NCBI GenBank assembly: GCA_028023455.1
Contig: JAQFVV010012512.1
Location: 2,086,413-2,150,412, forward strand
DNA from: Epiperipatus broadwayi
Lineage: Eukaryota; Onychophora; Udeonychophora; Euonychophora; Peripatidae
DNA: 64,000 nt
Direction: 5' to 3'
Shown here: piece after piece, positions 25,215 through 39,672 of the stretch
Position numbering within the stretch: the stretch's first letter is position 1
How the letters are laid out: each line of letters starts with the position of its first letter
Translations under genes and position numbers: made by a program
The notes under the pieces: generated by a model
The model's database searches: none
The model's input: only the letters and a program-made list of their open reading frames with translations
Told to the model about the DNA's origin: nothing

Positions 25215-25608
25215 TATTTACATTTATCTTAAAAGTATATATACTTTTATTTAAATATAATAGATAAAATATTTAAATATGCTATAAAATATTTTTCGAC
25301 TTTTTTTAAAAACTTGAGTTTATTTTACATGAAACCTATCTTTTCCAAAAAAAAAAAAAAAAAAAAAAAACAAACACAAAAAGTATTCTGTGTTGTGTTC
25401 TCACTTCGTGGGCACGATATTAAATTATATATAATAAAAATTAAATGACAATTTGACAGAAAATAAAATAAATGTAATTTGAAAAAATACAATATTAATT
25501 ACATATATAATTAATTGATATATTATTATTATCATCATCATCGTTTTATTATTATTATAAAAATAATATACACACTAATCTTTTCTTCCTCTTTTTCTAC
25601 TTTTTTAT

Positions 25609-25739
25609 CATTTTGAACTTTTTTTTTTCTCATGTGTCATAGCATCAGCCGGGAAGCGAACCCCCTAACCCGGGCAACAGCTTGTAAAGCAGCTGTCGCT
25701 GACCTCTCGTCCACCAATGCTTGACCATTTTGAACTTTT
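25609..25739 (-). mobile_element. tRNA-derived SINE, copy 2, with target-site duplication
   Basis: The SINE body is 25631-25725 (minus), with the same A-box/B-box layout and a TATGACACATGAG end followed by an A tail. It is flanked by matching direct repeats CATTTTGAACTTTT at 25609-25622 (merging with the poly-A tail) and 25726-25739. This is the clearest target-site duplication in the SINE set and shows LINE-mediated insertion. Confidence 0.85.
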
Positions 25740-26544
25740 TGCATTTTTATTTCAGCTAATTACTTTCTGATTTTTTTTTTTTATTAGAAATAATTATTTG
25801 TATATATTTTGTTATCGGTAATTAAGTTTATTTTTGGTTATTCTTTACACATTTAGTTATCGAATATTTCTAAAACATAAATTATCTATTTTTTTTAATT
25901 AAGTTTGATTGAAATGTATTTTTTATTTTTATTTTGTAAACATTATCTGATGCATAGAAAAGAAATTCAACTTAGAGAAGTCAAAAGAAGTGATTTTTTT
26001 TAAAATATTCATCTATGGATGAATCATTTTGAAAAGATTAAGCTAAATAGATATTTTTTATTAATTAATTAATAAAGATTGTGTAATTTTTGGTATTATA
26101 AAATATTTGCAAATATGTTGAACACAGAAATTTATAAAAGAAAAATTGGAGTTTCTTCTCAGGATTAATTATTTATTTCCTTAGCACAGAAATCCTCTAA
26201 GCTACTATTATATATGTAATTAATTAAATATAAAATCACTATGTAATGATGCTAATTTTATTTTCCCACTGAAATTTGCATTCAAGTTTTAAAATCATTA
26301 TGAACTTTGCATTTAATAGAGATTGGGCGATTTGTTGAAGTCAACTGATTTCCTGAGCTACTGCTGATGTTAGTTGATTGACAAAAATCTACATCTAGTT
26401 GATATTTTCATTTAATGTTGTCTCTTGAAACATACAATTTTTTATAAAGGAAATAAATATACATGATTTGTTTATAATGCTTAATGAGAGTTTAAAAATT
26501 AATGAACTATATTTACTTACCTTAAAGTAGAGTGGGTTTGATAA
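25740..26544. other. AT-rich spacer, no gene seen
   Basis: Low-complexity AT sequence with no supported gene or element. Confidence 0.5.
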
Positions 26545-26600
26545 GCTGTGATGAAGACTGCTGGACAGTCGAAACTGTACGGAAAATAAAGAAGTTTTTT
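26545..26600 (+). ncRNA. Retroelement tail with loose hammerhead-like hairpin
   Basis: It contains CTGTGATGA (a CTGATGA box with two extra bases), a perfect five-pair stem GACTG...CAGTC, the box GAAAC and, downstream, AATAAAG. The same arrangement appears in both arms of the inverted repeat at 1453-1720. It resembles tails of Penelope-like elements that carry hammerhead motifs, but the altered first box and unclear stems I and III keep confidence low. Confidence 0.35.
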
Positions 26601-27164
26601 AAGAGAATTTATTTGCATTGAAGTGTCTATGAAAGAACTATTATAAGCAATATATAAAATGGATTTACTTTTAGATTCAATTATTATTTAGAAATAGTGA
26701 ATTTAAAAACCTGGGTTTTTCCCTTTAATAAGAATGGTCATTGTAAATAAAATGATGTGAATGTTAATTCTTTCTCCTTTATTAAAGAGCTGGAATTTTT
26801 GAAAACTTTATTGAGGTACTTGCATTCCTCAAATATAGCAATAAATTCACAAATTTCTTCTCAAGCATTATTGTTTTTATGAGTTTGATAGTTTAAAAAC
26901 TAGAAAATTCTAGTAAAAATATTTTTTTATAAATTTAATAAGAAACACATTCTCTTTCTTATGCCTATTCATTATTTTTACTCTAAAAAATCTGAAATAT
27001 TGCAATTCCCCTAATCTATTCATGATTTTAAAATCATTTTTAAAAACAGTCAGAAAGATAAACAGAGCAAAACTCTCCATACAGTTTTTCCACCTGTGCT
27101 AAACAGAGTAATCAATGGATGCCAGAAGGCTTGTGCATAAAATCCCTATCTAATGCCTACTCAT

Positions 27165-27219
27165 CCAATATCCCCAGACTAGTTTCTGTCTTGTAGCCTT
27201 CATCAGTGAGGAGCTTTGG
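27165..27219 (-). ncRNA. Hammerhead-ribozyme-like motif, left arm
   Basis: Minus strand: stem I made of CCAA/TTGG, then an internal loop (AGC against TA), then TCCTCA/TGGGGA (six pairs with one G-T). The CTGATGA box is intact, then A-GGC, a short loop and GAC-A (one mismatch in stem II), GAAA intact, stem III AC-TA-GT, and C of the cleavage triplet GTC at 27177-27179. All invariant core bases are present. Stem II is three pairs with a mismatch and has unpaired A on each side. The internal loop in stem I is where natural type I hammerheads make loop-loop contacts. Confidence 0.6.
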
Positions 27220-27488
27220 ATCTGAGAGCACTGCATCTAGATCTTAGAATCTAATGCAACCCTCTAGCAACCACCTTTTATCTCTACTTAACCACAAAAC
27301 TATGAGAATGAAATTGGAAAACACAAAAAATATTTTCAATCTAAGCTCAATAGCTTATATAGTCATATGGGTCTGAACTCAGTTCAGCACCCATACATTT
27401 TGGTGTCTTTGGCTCTTTTACAACCATATCCACCACTATCCTATTAGGCAGGATTGGTGTTAAACCATTAAGCATCACATGATCACAT

Positions 27489-27543
27489 CCAAAGCTCCTC
27501 ACTGACAAAGGCCACAAGCCAGAAACTGGTCTGGGGATATTGG
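27489..27543 (+). ncRNA. Hammerhead-ribozyme-like motif, right arm
   Basis: Plus strand, inverted partner of the left-arm motif. Stem I pairing (CCAA/TTGG, TCCTCA/TGGGGA) is the same, stem II GGC/GCC is fully paired, GAAA is intact, stem III is AC-TG-GT and the GTC cleavage triplet ends at 27531. The first box reads CTGACAA instead of CTGATGA, so an essential G is lost. Each arm thus keeps what the other has lost. Confidence 0.5.
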
Positions 27544-27719
27544 ATGAGTAGGCATTAGATAGGGATTTTATGCACAAGCCTTCTGGCATCCATTGATTAC
27601 TCTGTTTAGCACAGGTGGCAATACTGTATGGAGAGTTTTGCTCTGTTTATCAACAATTAATGTGCTAGTATAGGAAATGTGATCATGTGATGCTTAATGG
27701 TTTAAGTCAGAAAGATCTT

Positions 27720-28735
27720 GGAATTGCATTTTTCATAATACTTTCTTTCATTTTCATGTTAATACCCTAGTAAATAGAGCATTTAAAATAATGGGTCTCA
27801 TACACAGACAAGGTACATAATTCATCAATCAACAAAATATGCATTTTTCCTCTCATTGATCTTCCCAATCTTAGAATTTGGTTATTATCTGGAATCCCCA
27901 CTCTAAAAGAAATATTCAAAAAATCCAATTTGTATTTGCCAAATGCTCTAAATAGAATCATTTTTTTAAAAAGTTGTACCATTTCATTGATGAAAAAAAA
28001 AAATCAAAAATAGTACATATTTTCACAAGACCATCTCCAAATTTACAATTACCTCAGATATATTTTCGAACATATCCACCAATTCCTTTCAATATTATAC
28101 TAGATCACATAGATCTTTAAATTTAATTCATTGTCATTCAGATACTCTTAGGTTTTCTCCTATAATTTATCTAATCAGCATATACAATAAGGATTTTATA
28201 AATAATAACATGCTTCATCTTGATTATAATCTATTCCACAAAACCCTTAAATCTAAATTACAGTTTATGACATCATTGTCCAAACTACTTATCATGACAT
28301 TTTTTTTAAATATTTTTCTTTTCTTCATACCTCTATATCATTTTGTTCAATTATAAGATTTTTCTATAAATATTATTTTAATGTTCATTATGTAATTTAT
28401 AATTGATTGTTGTATTGCACTTTAAATAAAATTGAATTTTCCTCTTTATTTCATTTACCCAGATCTCACAGTAAAGTCTTTGCAAATAAAAAAACATTTT
28501 AAACAAGTCACTAAAGCCATCTCTAAAAAAATGTTTTAGTCCCATTTGATGTATTATCTTTTTACTTATTTGCTCTTTTCATTTGTTTTCTACTTTGTTT
28601 CTATTATTTTATGGGTTTTTATATGAACATCTATACATGTACATATTAATTAACTTACTGTGCAACCTAAGATTGGCTTAAGGTTGTGGATATGTATATT
28701 AAATAAAGAATTGAATTGAAAAATTATATGTAATA
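27720..28735 (+). pseudogene. Possible 3' part of a CR1/Jockey-like LINE, highly decayed
   Basis: Across shifting plus frames near 27840-27960 there is LPILEFG followed by WNPHSKRNIQKIQFV, which resembles the post-palm 'PILEYA-VW-P--KKDIQ-IE-VQRR' segment of CR1/Jockey-type reverse transcriptases. About 28670-28735 ends with CAACCTAAGATTGGCTTAAG and AATAAAG, like a LINE 3' end. Frames are badly broken, so this is a weak call. Confidence 0.3.
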
Positions 28736-29918
<1,183 letters not shown>

Positions 29919-30214
29919 GTTTTAAAGGTAACTTTATTCAAAAACAAGTGGTTACATTGGTTGTTGATTATACATAGTGTTATACATAGGTTTACACAGT
30001 TATTACATTACAGTCTGTTTATTTGATTAGAGTCTCTTTGCACTTAAAAATTGACTTTTTAGAACTTAATGGCTTTCACAATGTTTTTGATTTTTTCACA
30101 CTTTATGAAATATTTATTGTCCAAGTTTATGTACAATATAAATCAATGATCATGATTTCAGTATTTTTTCATGTTCTTGCAACACTGAATTTCATGTTTG
30201 CCTTTGTCCTTTTC

Positions 30215-30521
<307 letters not shown>

Positions 30522-30963
30522 AGTAATGAGTGGATGATTTTATTATAACTTTTTTATAAGCATCAATGCAACAAAAATTAACTTACTTGATCCAAGGTAC
30601 TAATTGAACCTATAAAATGGCATCCAAAAGACAGTTTGCATTTCTAATTTATTTGCTTTGCATTGAAATGTATGCTTTATTCTTTTCCTTAAAATAATAT
30701 TTGTCTTAAATATTTTAATAATTTTAATATGTTGCTAATGATTAGCAAATAGAATAAATAAAGCCATCAATTGAAGATTGGAACTGTTTAATTAATGTTA
30801 ACTGATTTTTAGAAGGACTTATGTTGCGATGAGTGCAGTTCTGACTACTGTTGTTTGAGAAGGATAAAAAAAATATGTGATGTCTACAGTGGTATACTAT
30901 ATATTTTTCTGTTGAGTGGAACTATTTATATAATATTTTAATGGATGTTTAGATGGAAATATT

Positions 30964-31201
30964 TAGTGTGCGGAGTTGTTCATTTATAATTATTTAATAT
31001 AAAAGCTTTTTATTTAGTAGAATAGCCAATCAGGATCAACTGTCAGGCTAAGACTAAAAGTTAAACTATTGCATTCAAAAGGAAAATGATAGTTTTACTT
31101 TTTCTCAACCAAGGGCAATAATCTTGATTGGCTGATGTTTTAAGTAACGAGTTTCTAATTAAATAATTATAAATGGATATTTTTGCACACAACATGTATA
31201 T
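30964..31201. repeat. Fold-back element in copy A
   Basis: Ends GTGTGC and GCACAC; arms of about 75 bases share CATTTATAATTATTTAAT and GCCAATCA. It is non-coding. The counterpart is 49442-49680. Confidence 0.65.
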
Positions 31202-32250
31202 TATAACCATATATTTACTATTATAATTAACCTAATATAGTCATGAACTGTAAAAACAAAAAATTATTGGCTCTATTTTCTTCTTAAGCAAAGTAAATTC
31301 ACCACTATTATTAGTCAGATAGCAGATAATGTAATTCAAATGAAATTCAAAAGTCTTTCATATTATTGCTAAAAGAAATTATAATTATAGAAAGCATTTA
31401 AAGAAGTATTCAGACCAGATTTTGTTAATCAATGCATATATAAAATATGTGCATCTGTATTTTTATTTTTTCTGAAAAGTGCAATTAATTTCTTTTTGTA
31501 CAAATAGAAAAACACACATACATACAATTAATATTATAGAAAAATATACAGAATTTTACTATAATTCAAAGATAATAAAACAGATTATTCTAAATAGTTT
31601 TTACAATAACTATATACAATATAGTTACAACTGAAATTTCAATTATTTAAAATAATAGAGCAAAGTGTTCATTTAAAGTAAATGTTTTTATTTTGATAAT
31701 TGGTGTTACCATAATTCAGTTAAAAGGTATTTTAAATTAATTTAATAAAAATAAGTATCTGAGAACTTTAAAAGGGATAATAAATTATTTGGTTGTTAAA
31801 AATAAATGATGGTAAAATGAAAGTAAAATGATTTCAAAAATTTGATATTATTTTTTCTTCATTTATCAAATATCTAATAAATTTCCATTCAGAATAAACA
31901 CAGACAATTTTGATCATCTGCTTCTTTTCTTATCACAATGACAGTGAACATTTTTTTTCTAGAAAAATCTAAAAGTAATAAAGCATTGTGAGACATTATG
32001 ACCAATTAAGATATCAACTGATCAGAGACTATAAATAGGAGTGCTTGGAAAAATCCAATAAGTCTTTGCAAAATTTTAGTGTGTCAAATATTTAATCAAA
32101 TTAAATTTCAAAATATGCACTTTTTGATTGTTTTGTTTATAATGTCAGAGTAGACAAACTCATTCTAGACATTTTGCCTAGCTGGTAAAATGTCTTCTCC
32201 TCAAACTGAAATGGATAAACAACAATAGGAATTATCATTTAATATTATAA

Positions 32251-32348
32251 GTGTTGGTGGTTGAGAGGTCAGCATGGCTGCCTTACAAGCAATTGTCCTG
32301 GGTTAGCAGGTTTGCTTCCCGGCCGATGCTATGACACATAAAAAAAAA
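32251..32348 (+). mobile_element. tRNA-derived SINE, copy 3
   Basis: Plus strand: GTGTTGGTGGTTGAGAGGTC, then B-box-like region with GCTTCCCGGC and the CTATGACACATAAAAAAA end. It was present before the segmental duplication, since copy B has it at 50799-50896. Confidence 0.75.
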
Positions 32349-32606
32349 CTATTAATACAACTGTAAAATTGCTTATGGGATGCTCAGTATAACTTCAATC
32401 AAGTGACTTGTCTCTTCTTTCAAAGTAATTGTAAAAAAACTTGTGTGAAAACTATGGATTATCTCATCATGGATTAATAAAAAGTAAAAATTTATCAACA
32501 AGTCTAAATCCACATATAAAGTTGTATAAAATTTACAGCTTTGGAGAAAATGTTGAATTATTAATGAAAATCAACAGTTAATTTATCTATGGATTATTAT
32601 TTATTT

Positions 32607-32900
32607 AACCTATATCATATGCACATTGAATGTTTATAATAATCAAACAATATCTTTATTTGCCAATAGAGGAACCTCTCAAATGTCAACACAAGATAGC
32701 AACTTTTATAAAGATAAGATCAACCATCTTATCTTTAACCTAACTTTCCACTTAATAGGTTAAAGGTGGCCACTCTTATCTTTACAAAAGTCACTATCTT
32801 GTGTCAAGTTTTGAGAAGTCCCTCTATTGGCAAATAAATATATTGTTTGACTATTATAAACATTCAAGGCACATATGATATAGATTAAAGCCTGACTTTA
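32607..32900. repeat. Large fold-back element, left arm truncated
   Basis: The arms match as inverted copies over about 130 bases (for example TCAAACAATATCTTTATTTG against its complement) with a short centre near 32745. Compared with copy B (51200-51540), 75 bases at the outer left arm are missing here; the break sits at a TTT shared by both ends, so it looks like a microhomology deletion. Confidence 0.75.
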
Positions 32901-34024
32901 AAGTATTTATTTATACTTCCTGTGTGCTTTATAAATAATTACAACTCAAAGTAAATTAAATGTATGTAAAGCAATGGTTTAATAATATATTGCTTTTAAA
33001 ATATGTGATTGCCAACCACCATAAGGATATAAATCTGCACTTCAATATCAGTCCTTAATAATGGATTTAGGATTAGAAATGCCGTAATATGAAAATAGAA
33101 TAAATATTAATTTGATCAGCAGACATTCTAAAGTGGATTTCTTTACTAATTATACAATCGAAATTGGATTACTAAATTTGCAAAATGATTTTTTATCAAG
33201 TCATCATATTAAACATCACTAAGAATTAAACCTACAAAAGAAATTGTCTTGGGCTTATAATTTAATATGTAATGCTTTTATTAAAGTGTTGCCAGTGAAT
33301 TTTAAATGTTGAAATAATCTGCAAAGTGTAAATATTTCAGCAGGATAATACCCAACTGTTCTTAAAAGTAGGATTATAAACTGATGGATTACTTAACTAA
33401 ACTTTGTTATATTTCATTAATTATTTGATTATAATTATTAGTAGTGTAATGAATAAAGTTCTCAAGATAATTCTGAGATATGAAGATACAGGTAACAACT
33501 TTATACATGTTACTAATGATATTGGCATGGATGTAATATATGTGGTTTACATTTTATATTGGAGTCAGGTTATAATAGTTAAACTAACTTTTATACTTAT
33601 ATAAACCCATTTATATTTAAGTTACTCCATGCTTTATTAGTTTTTAAATTTAGCCTGAAATCCTTAGATACTAATCACCCTTAAGTAGATAATTAAATCA
33701 CTAAGGAATTTTTATGTGCATAGTACCTATGGTATTTTGTATTCGTTTTGAAATGTTATACTATGCAATAAGGCATTCGAATGGTATAAATAAAATAAAT
33801 TGTATTTGTTAGTAAAGACATACTCTTAACAAATTGTTAAAACTTTTAATAATATAAGAAGCATAGCAAGTTGTTATAGCAAAACATATGAATGTATAAT
33901 AAATAAAGCTATGTATTTTGAATATCATTTAGAAGTGCTAAGTAAATAATTTTACTTACTCCAAAAGATGAATTTTTTCTACAGTACAGGCTTTTTCATA
34001 CCTGCACTCCAATATGTAATATAC

Positions 34025-34356
34025 AGGGATTTGAACTCAGACTTTTGGCATCAATGTGGGCTTTGAGCATTCCATCATCAGATTTTCAATGAAATGGATG
34101 GCTGAAGAGTTGTGGGGTAAAGTGAATTGTAGCCTGTCCATTAAAGTATGAAGATTGACTACCTTAATATAAGCTGAGCATTGATTGTATATATGTGTGG
34201 AGATGATAATCTGGACCAACTGATGAGTGCTGGTTTAGCACAAAATACATATATTTGGTGATTATTTATTTTTTCAACATGTGTGATCAAATGTGTCAGC
34301 AGTATGAGATAGCAGGAATAGTTGAGGGTCATGTGAAAGTCTGAGTTCAAACCCTC
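34025..34356 (+). repeat. Fold-back/MITE-like element, copy 3
   Basis: Terminal inverted repeats GGATTTGAACTCAGACTTT and GAAAGTCTGAGTTCAAACCCT (both near the ends) enclose 332 bases with the family's hammerhead-like core. It is non-coding; frames on the minus strand across it are incidental. The copy B counterpart is interrupted by a LINE fragment. Confidence 0.7.
34208..34265 (+). ncRNA. Hammerhead-like motif (MITE copy 3)
   Basis: Plus strand: AATCT-GGA-CCAA arm, intact CTGATGA (34220-34226), perfect five-pair stem II GTGCT/AGCAC, AAAA in place of GAAA, stem III ATA-CA-TAT, then a TTGG return arm with one extra T and a TGATT that still pairs four of five with AATCT. Only the first G of the GAAA box and the extra T depart from a complete hammerhead. 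The duplicate at 53989-54048 is the same. Confidence 0.5.
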
Positions 34357-35269
34357 TATATATTACTTCAAAAAAGTAAAAGAACTAAGAAGTTTTATAA
34401 AATAAGGTTGATAATCTATTGATTATTGTGACTAAGACAATTAAAAACTTTATAAAACATTATTATCTTTTTGTGTGTAAAATTAAGTTTTGCTTTGATA
34501 TTATTCAACCCTCTCCAATATAGTGCTTTTTGTCTTTACATCACTTTAGAAATATACACATAAACATTATCCAAGATTAGCTTATTCAGGGAGAACAACA
34601 CTGATATTTATTGATTATCATTATAGAATTTTATTATTAAATTATGTTTATTGTTGGTTTATTATTTTTATTATTTTGTTTTATATTCTTGTTATTTATA
34701 ATAAAGCAATTGTTAAATTTATTCCATCTGTTGTCATCATTGAAATCAAAGTATTTGCATAATTATGACATAAAATATCATACTTCCAGCTACTAAATTA
34801 CATGTTAATTTATTTAAATTTTATACACCATAAATTATTACTATTGGTATCTGAAACACAAATTAATATGGTAAGGTGATGTACAATAAAATTCCCTTTT
34901 ACATTAATCCTACTTAGTAACTTAAATAAACTTTACATCTATACATTCTTTTATTTTTTTATTTAAATGATTAAAATTGATTTATTTAATAACATCGAGA
35001 TAAAAAATTAGTTAAACATTATATTTAAGTTAGAAATGAGAAAGAATCCATTTGATAGTTTTATTTAAAATACATATTAATCTGTATCAAATAGTTCTTT
35101 GCACAAGAGATATTTTAACAGAAGAAGTATGTTTAAGAAAAAAGTAAGATCCTCATCATACATCTACAAAATATCCTCAGAAATTTATTTGTTTTAAATT
35201 TTATGTATTATCAAATTCTGGAATAATATTAACATTCATTTTATATGGAAATAAAACAGGTATTCATTG

Positions 35270-35925
35270 TAATCTACTGTTGTGCACAACCAGTCGTAAA
35301 AGCACTCCACAAGAAAAGGCATTCAATCTCAAACAATCATCTTCTGTTCCTACCTGATTGCGACTTGAACATTGGGTTACAATATATATATATATATTGA
35401 AATGAAGATTTTCATGGGTTGTATATATAAAAGACATATTTTGCGGGTTCATCCGTGTTAAAAATTTTAAATAGTGATATTCCAACATTTTGACTTGGTC
35501 ATACAAGTCATCCACTGGGTGAGAAAAGGTAGAAAGACAGTTGTAGTGGCGCTACAATCACTGATTTGAATAATCGTTAAAGTTCCACCAATAGCAAAAA
35601 TGTTAAATTTAAAAATGTTTTTTAAAAAAATATTTCTAAATAGGAGGAAGTTTGCATGTATCATCTCGCTTATTGATACAATCTGGCCTTTTAAGTATCT
35701 CAATGGCTTCTCTAATTTTGCACTGGTAGAGATGATCACATCTGGATATGATCCTGGTACTAGAAAAATCAATTTTATGAGCTGAATCTATAATATGGAG
35801 TGAGATGCTACTGATGATGAGTGTTGTTTAACTGCATTAGCATGCTCATCTCTCCTAACACTGATGCGACAATTACTCATACCTATGTAAGAAGCTTTAC
35901 AATTTTTACACACACACATATATAT
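35270..35925 (-). pseudogene. Penelope-like element relic: GIY-YIG endonuclease region (copy A)
   Basis: Minus strand from about 35912: CKNCKASYIGMSNCRISVRRDEH, broken here as CKNCKASYIG and NCRISVRRDEH, then in another frame HKIDFSSTRIISRCDHLY, CKIREAIEILKRPDC and CKLPPI. This order (cysteine pair, YIG, R-x-x-EH, H-x-ID, basic REAI, a final LP) is that of the GIY-YIG domain at the C-terminus of Penelope-like elements. One frameshift or stop splits it near 35795. No reverse transcriptase is present upstream, so only the 3' end survives. The region down to 35270 is its 3' part. Confidence 0.65.
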
Positions 35926-37497
35926 AAGGAAGCATACTAACTTCTATGGGATATGAAAATTAAAATGTATTCATTTGCATTTATTATTTAAAAAATTGAA
36001 ATAAAATGGTGCTCTCACTGCTTAAACCTTGATTTCAATTAAGGCTTAACTTTTCTGACAAGTGTAAAATTAAGAATTAATTTTTAAAACAAGATAGATG
36101 TAATAGCAGAAATAATAGTTTGAAGTTTTATTTAATTAAACAAAAATAAGAGGCAGCATCTCATTTTATAATTCTGTGCAAATAGAAGTCAAATAATAGT
36201 AAACAATCTAATAATAAACGAAACATTAATAAATTATATATAAATGATCAAAAGCAATCATCCAACTGTCATCGGCTGTAAAAATATAAATGTATATATG
36301 TACAAACAATCTTGGGGATGAATTCAGCAGAATTGTTTAAAGTTATATCTTTTAAGAAAATGATTCAAGGTCACATATCTATATATGGCGTATATTTTAC
36401 CTGCTATCTCTTGGCCGAAAATAATTGACTATGTTATATGTACATTTCCAAGAACAACCTTTTCTATACAAGCATAACAGGGAGAGCTATTTAATTCTAT
36501 TTTAAATATAGTTTTTAATCTATGACCCAATACATTTTTATCTTTTTTGAAGGAATCTGGATATTGTATGAAGTTTTCCTGTTCAGATATTAAGATCCTA
36601 TATGAATTTATTGACGTCTCCTACACTGCCATTTGAAAAAAATAATATAGACCAGAGGTTTCAAGTTACGAAAGGTATGCTTTTATAGCTATGACCTCCA
36701 GTTCTTTTACAAGCAAGTGAATGGGGTGGGGAAATCAGTTTCAACCCATGCGTTATTGACACGTTTTCAATACAATATCATTCATAAAAAAATCTGGCCT
36801 TTTTCCTGATAATCAACATAGAGCAGCTGGTTTAATTAACTAGCTTTTCTCAACAGTTTATTCTTCAAAACCTAGTAGAAGTTATCTCTCCAGGTGAAAG
36901 CAAAAGTTAAGGAATAATCACATGATCAAAATTTCTGTACAATATCTTCTCTGCAGATAACCTGTCAAATAACTGAAAAGGCATCACAATATTTCTGCAT
37001 TATCTATATAATGTAGATATGTATGTTTATTTTTTGATTATAAATTTGAAATCTTTTAAAAATTGAAATCAGTTTTAAAATGTCAATAATTATTTTTCAA
37101 CCTACAAGAATGACACAATTCTTAGATAATTTGTTTATATATAGTTTTTTTTTTCGTAGTACAAGTATTTAAAAAAAATGTCTGGGAACTTTTAACAAAA
37201 CACATTATTTAATTTTTACACTATTGAAAAATTTTAAAATAAAAGGAGTTATGTTTAAAAGCATTTTTTTTTTTACAAAAAGAAAATGCTGCCCTTCCCA
37301 AGTTATTAACATTGAATTTAGTAGCCTACAAACATTCTGTAGGCGTGGAAAGCTATATTTTATTGTTTTATTATTACATATACTATTATGATTTTTTGTG
37401 AGTTATTTTTATATTAATGCCTTCATATAAATCTTGCCGTTTAAAAAGTGCATTTTTCTATAGATAAAAAGATGTTAGAGTAAAATTTTTTATCTCC

Positions 37498-37602
<105 letters not shown>

Positions 37603-37911
37603 TCTGTCTGTCTATCTATTTATCCATTTATCCGTTCATCTTTCCATGCATCCATCTATCTCCTACCTTTTTATCTATGTTTGTTAGTCTGACAGTCTGT
37701 CTGCATATCTAACAATATATTTGTATTTCTATTCATTCATCCATTCATCCATCCATCTATTCATCTATATATACACACAAATATATAATTTTTTTAGCCA
37801 ACTATATTTCTATAGCACAACCAGTTAAATAATTATTATTCTGCTTGTTTATAATTGCTTAGTAATGATTATGATGGATTTTTTAAAATTTTATTTAATA
37901 TCATATGTTAT

Positions 37912-38915
<1,004 letters not shown>

Positions 38916-39672
38916 AGAAGGTAATCATCCCTCTTCACTAGTTCATACTACAATATAAATTAATGATATTAAATTCAAGGATATTCTCATCCTACCACAA
39001 GATAAAGACTTTGAGAAAATAAGAGGGACTGTCTTATTTTTAAACTTAAATATGCTTATATGGACAAATCTTAAGTGTCTTGGAGTGAAAGTGTGAATAT
39101 ATAAATCATTCACTTAACACCCATTTCTTTTTAATAATCTTATTAACATTCAAGAAGTATGATTTAATTCATACTAATATTAGATGTTAAACTATGTAAA
39201 ATTGATTTGTTATTATATATGAATAATTGTATAGTAATAATAGTTGCAATGACAAGATCAGATGGAATGGACACTAGAAATTTCCTCTGCTTGATTTCTT
39301 TAAAATGTCAAAGAGGAATCAAAAGTCAAAGAGGACTCAAAGATTCTTCAATCAATAGAAAACTCCTTTTTGTAGCCAATAAATAATTAATACTATTTAA
39401 ATTGTATTGATTTAAACATAAATAATTACCAGAGTTATGTAGTTTATTTATGAATCCACATAAATACTATAACAATATGTCTATTCTTAAGCTTATATAT
39501 TAAAATTAAAAAAAAAACCTTTACATTTATTTGTTTTGCTTTACGCAAAAACCACTTATTTGTTATTAGTTATCTATATTTTTGTGCACATGTTAATTAA
39601 ATAATTTATAAAAAAAAATTCTGGAATATTTATTTTCAAAGCAACCCAAATTATAAATAAGTTTTTTAGAAA

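Larger units (their letters stand above)
27048..27716. mobile_element. Fold-back element with two opposed hammerhead-like motifs and 12-bp target duplication
   Basis: Direct repeats AGTCAGAAAGAT at 27048-27059 and 27705-27716 enclose a 645-base insert. Inside it, 27060-27225 and about 27478-27652 are inverted copies of some 165 bases (shared block GCATTAGATAGGGATTTTAT), and a second inverted pair lies at 27459-27487 / 27676-27704. Each long arm carries a hammerhead-like motif. The direct repeats show one insertion event of the composite. The minus-strand frame at 27347-27589 is an accident of the arms. It is probably a derivative of a Penelope-like or retrozyme-like element. Confidence 0.7.

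Noticed and set aside
33404-33604. A 66-codon frame conserved at 52028-52228
   Set aside because: It is conserved only because the whole region is duplicated; differences are not biased to silent sites by eye and there is no domain or codon structure.
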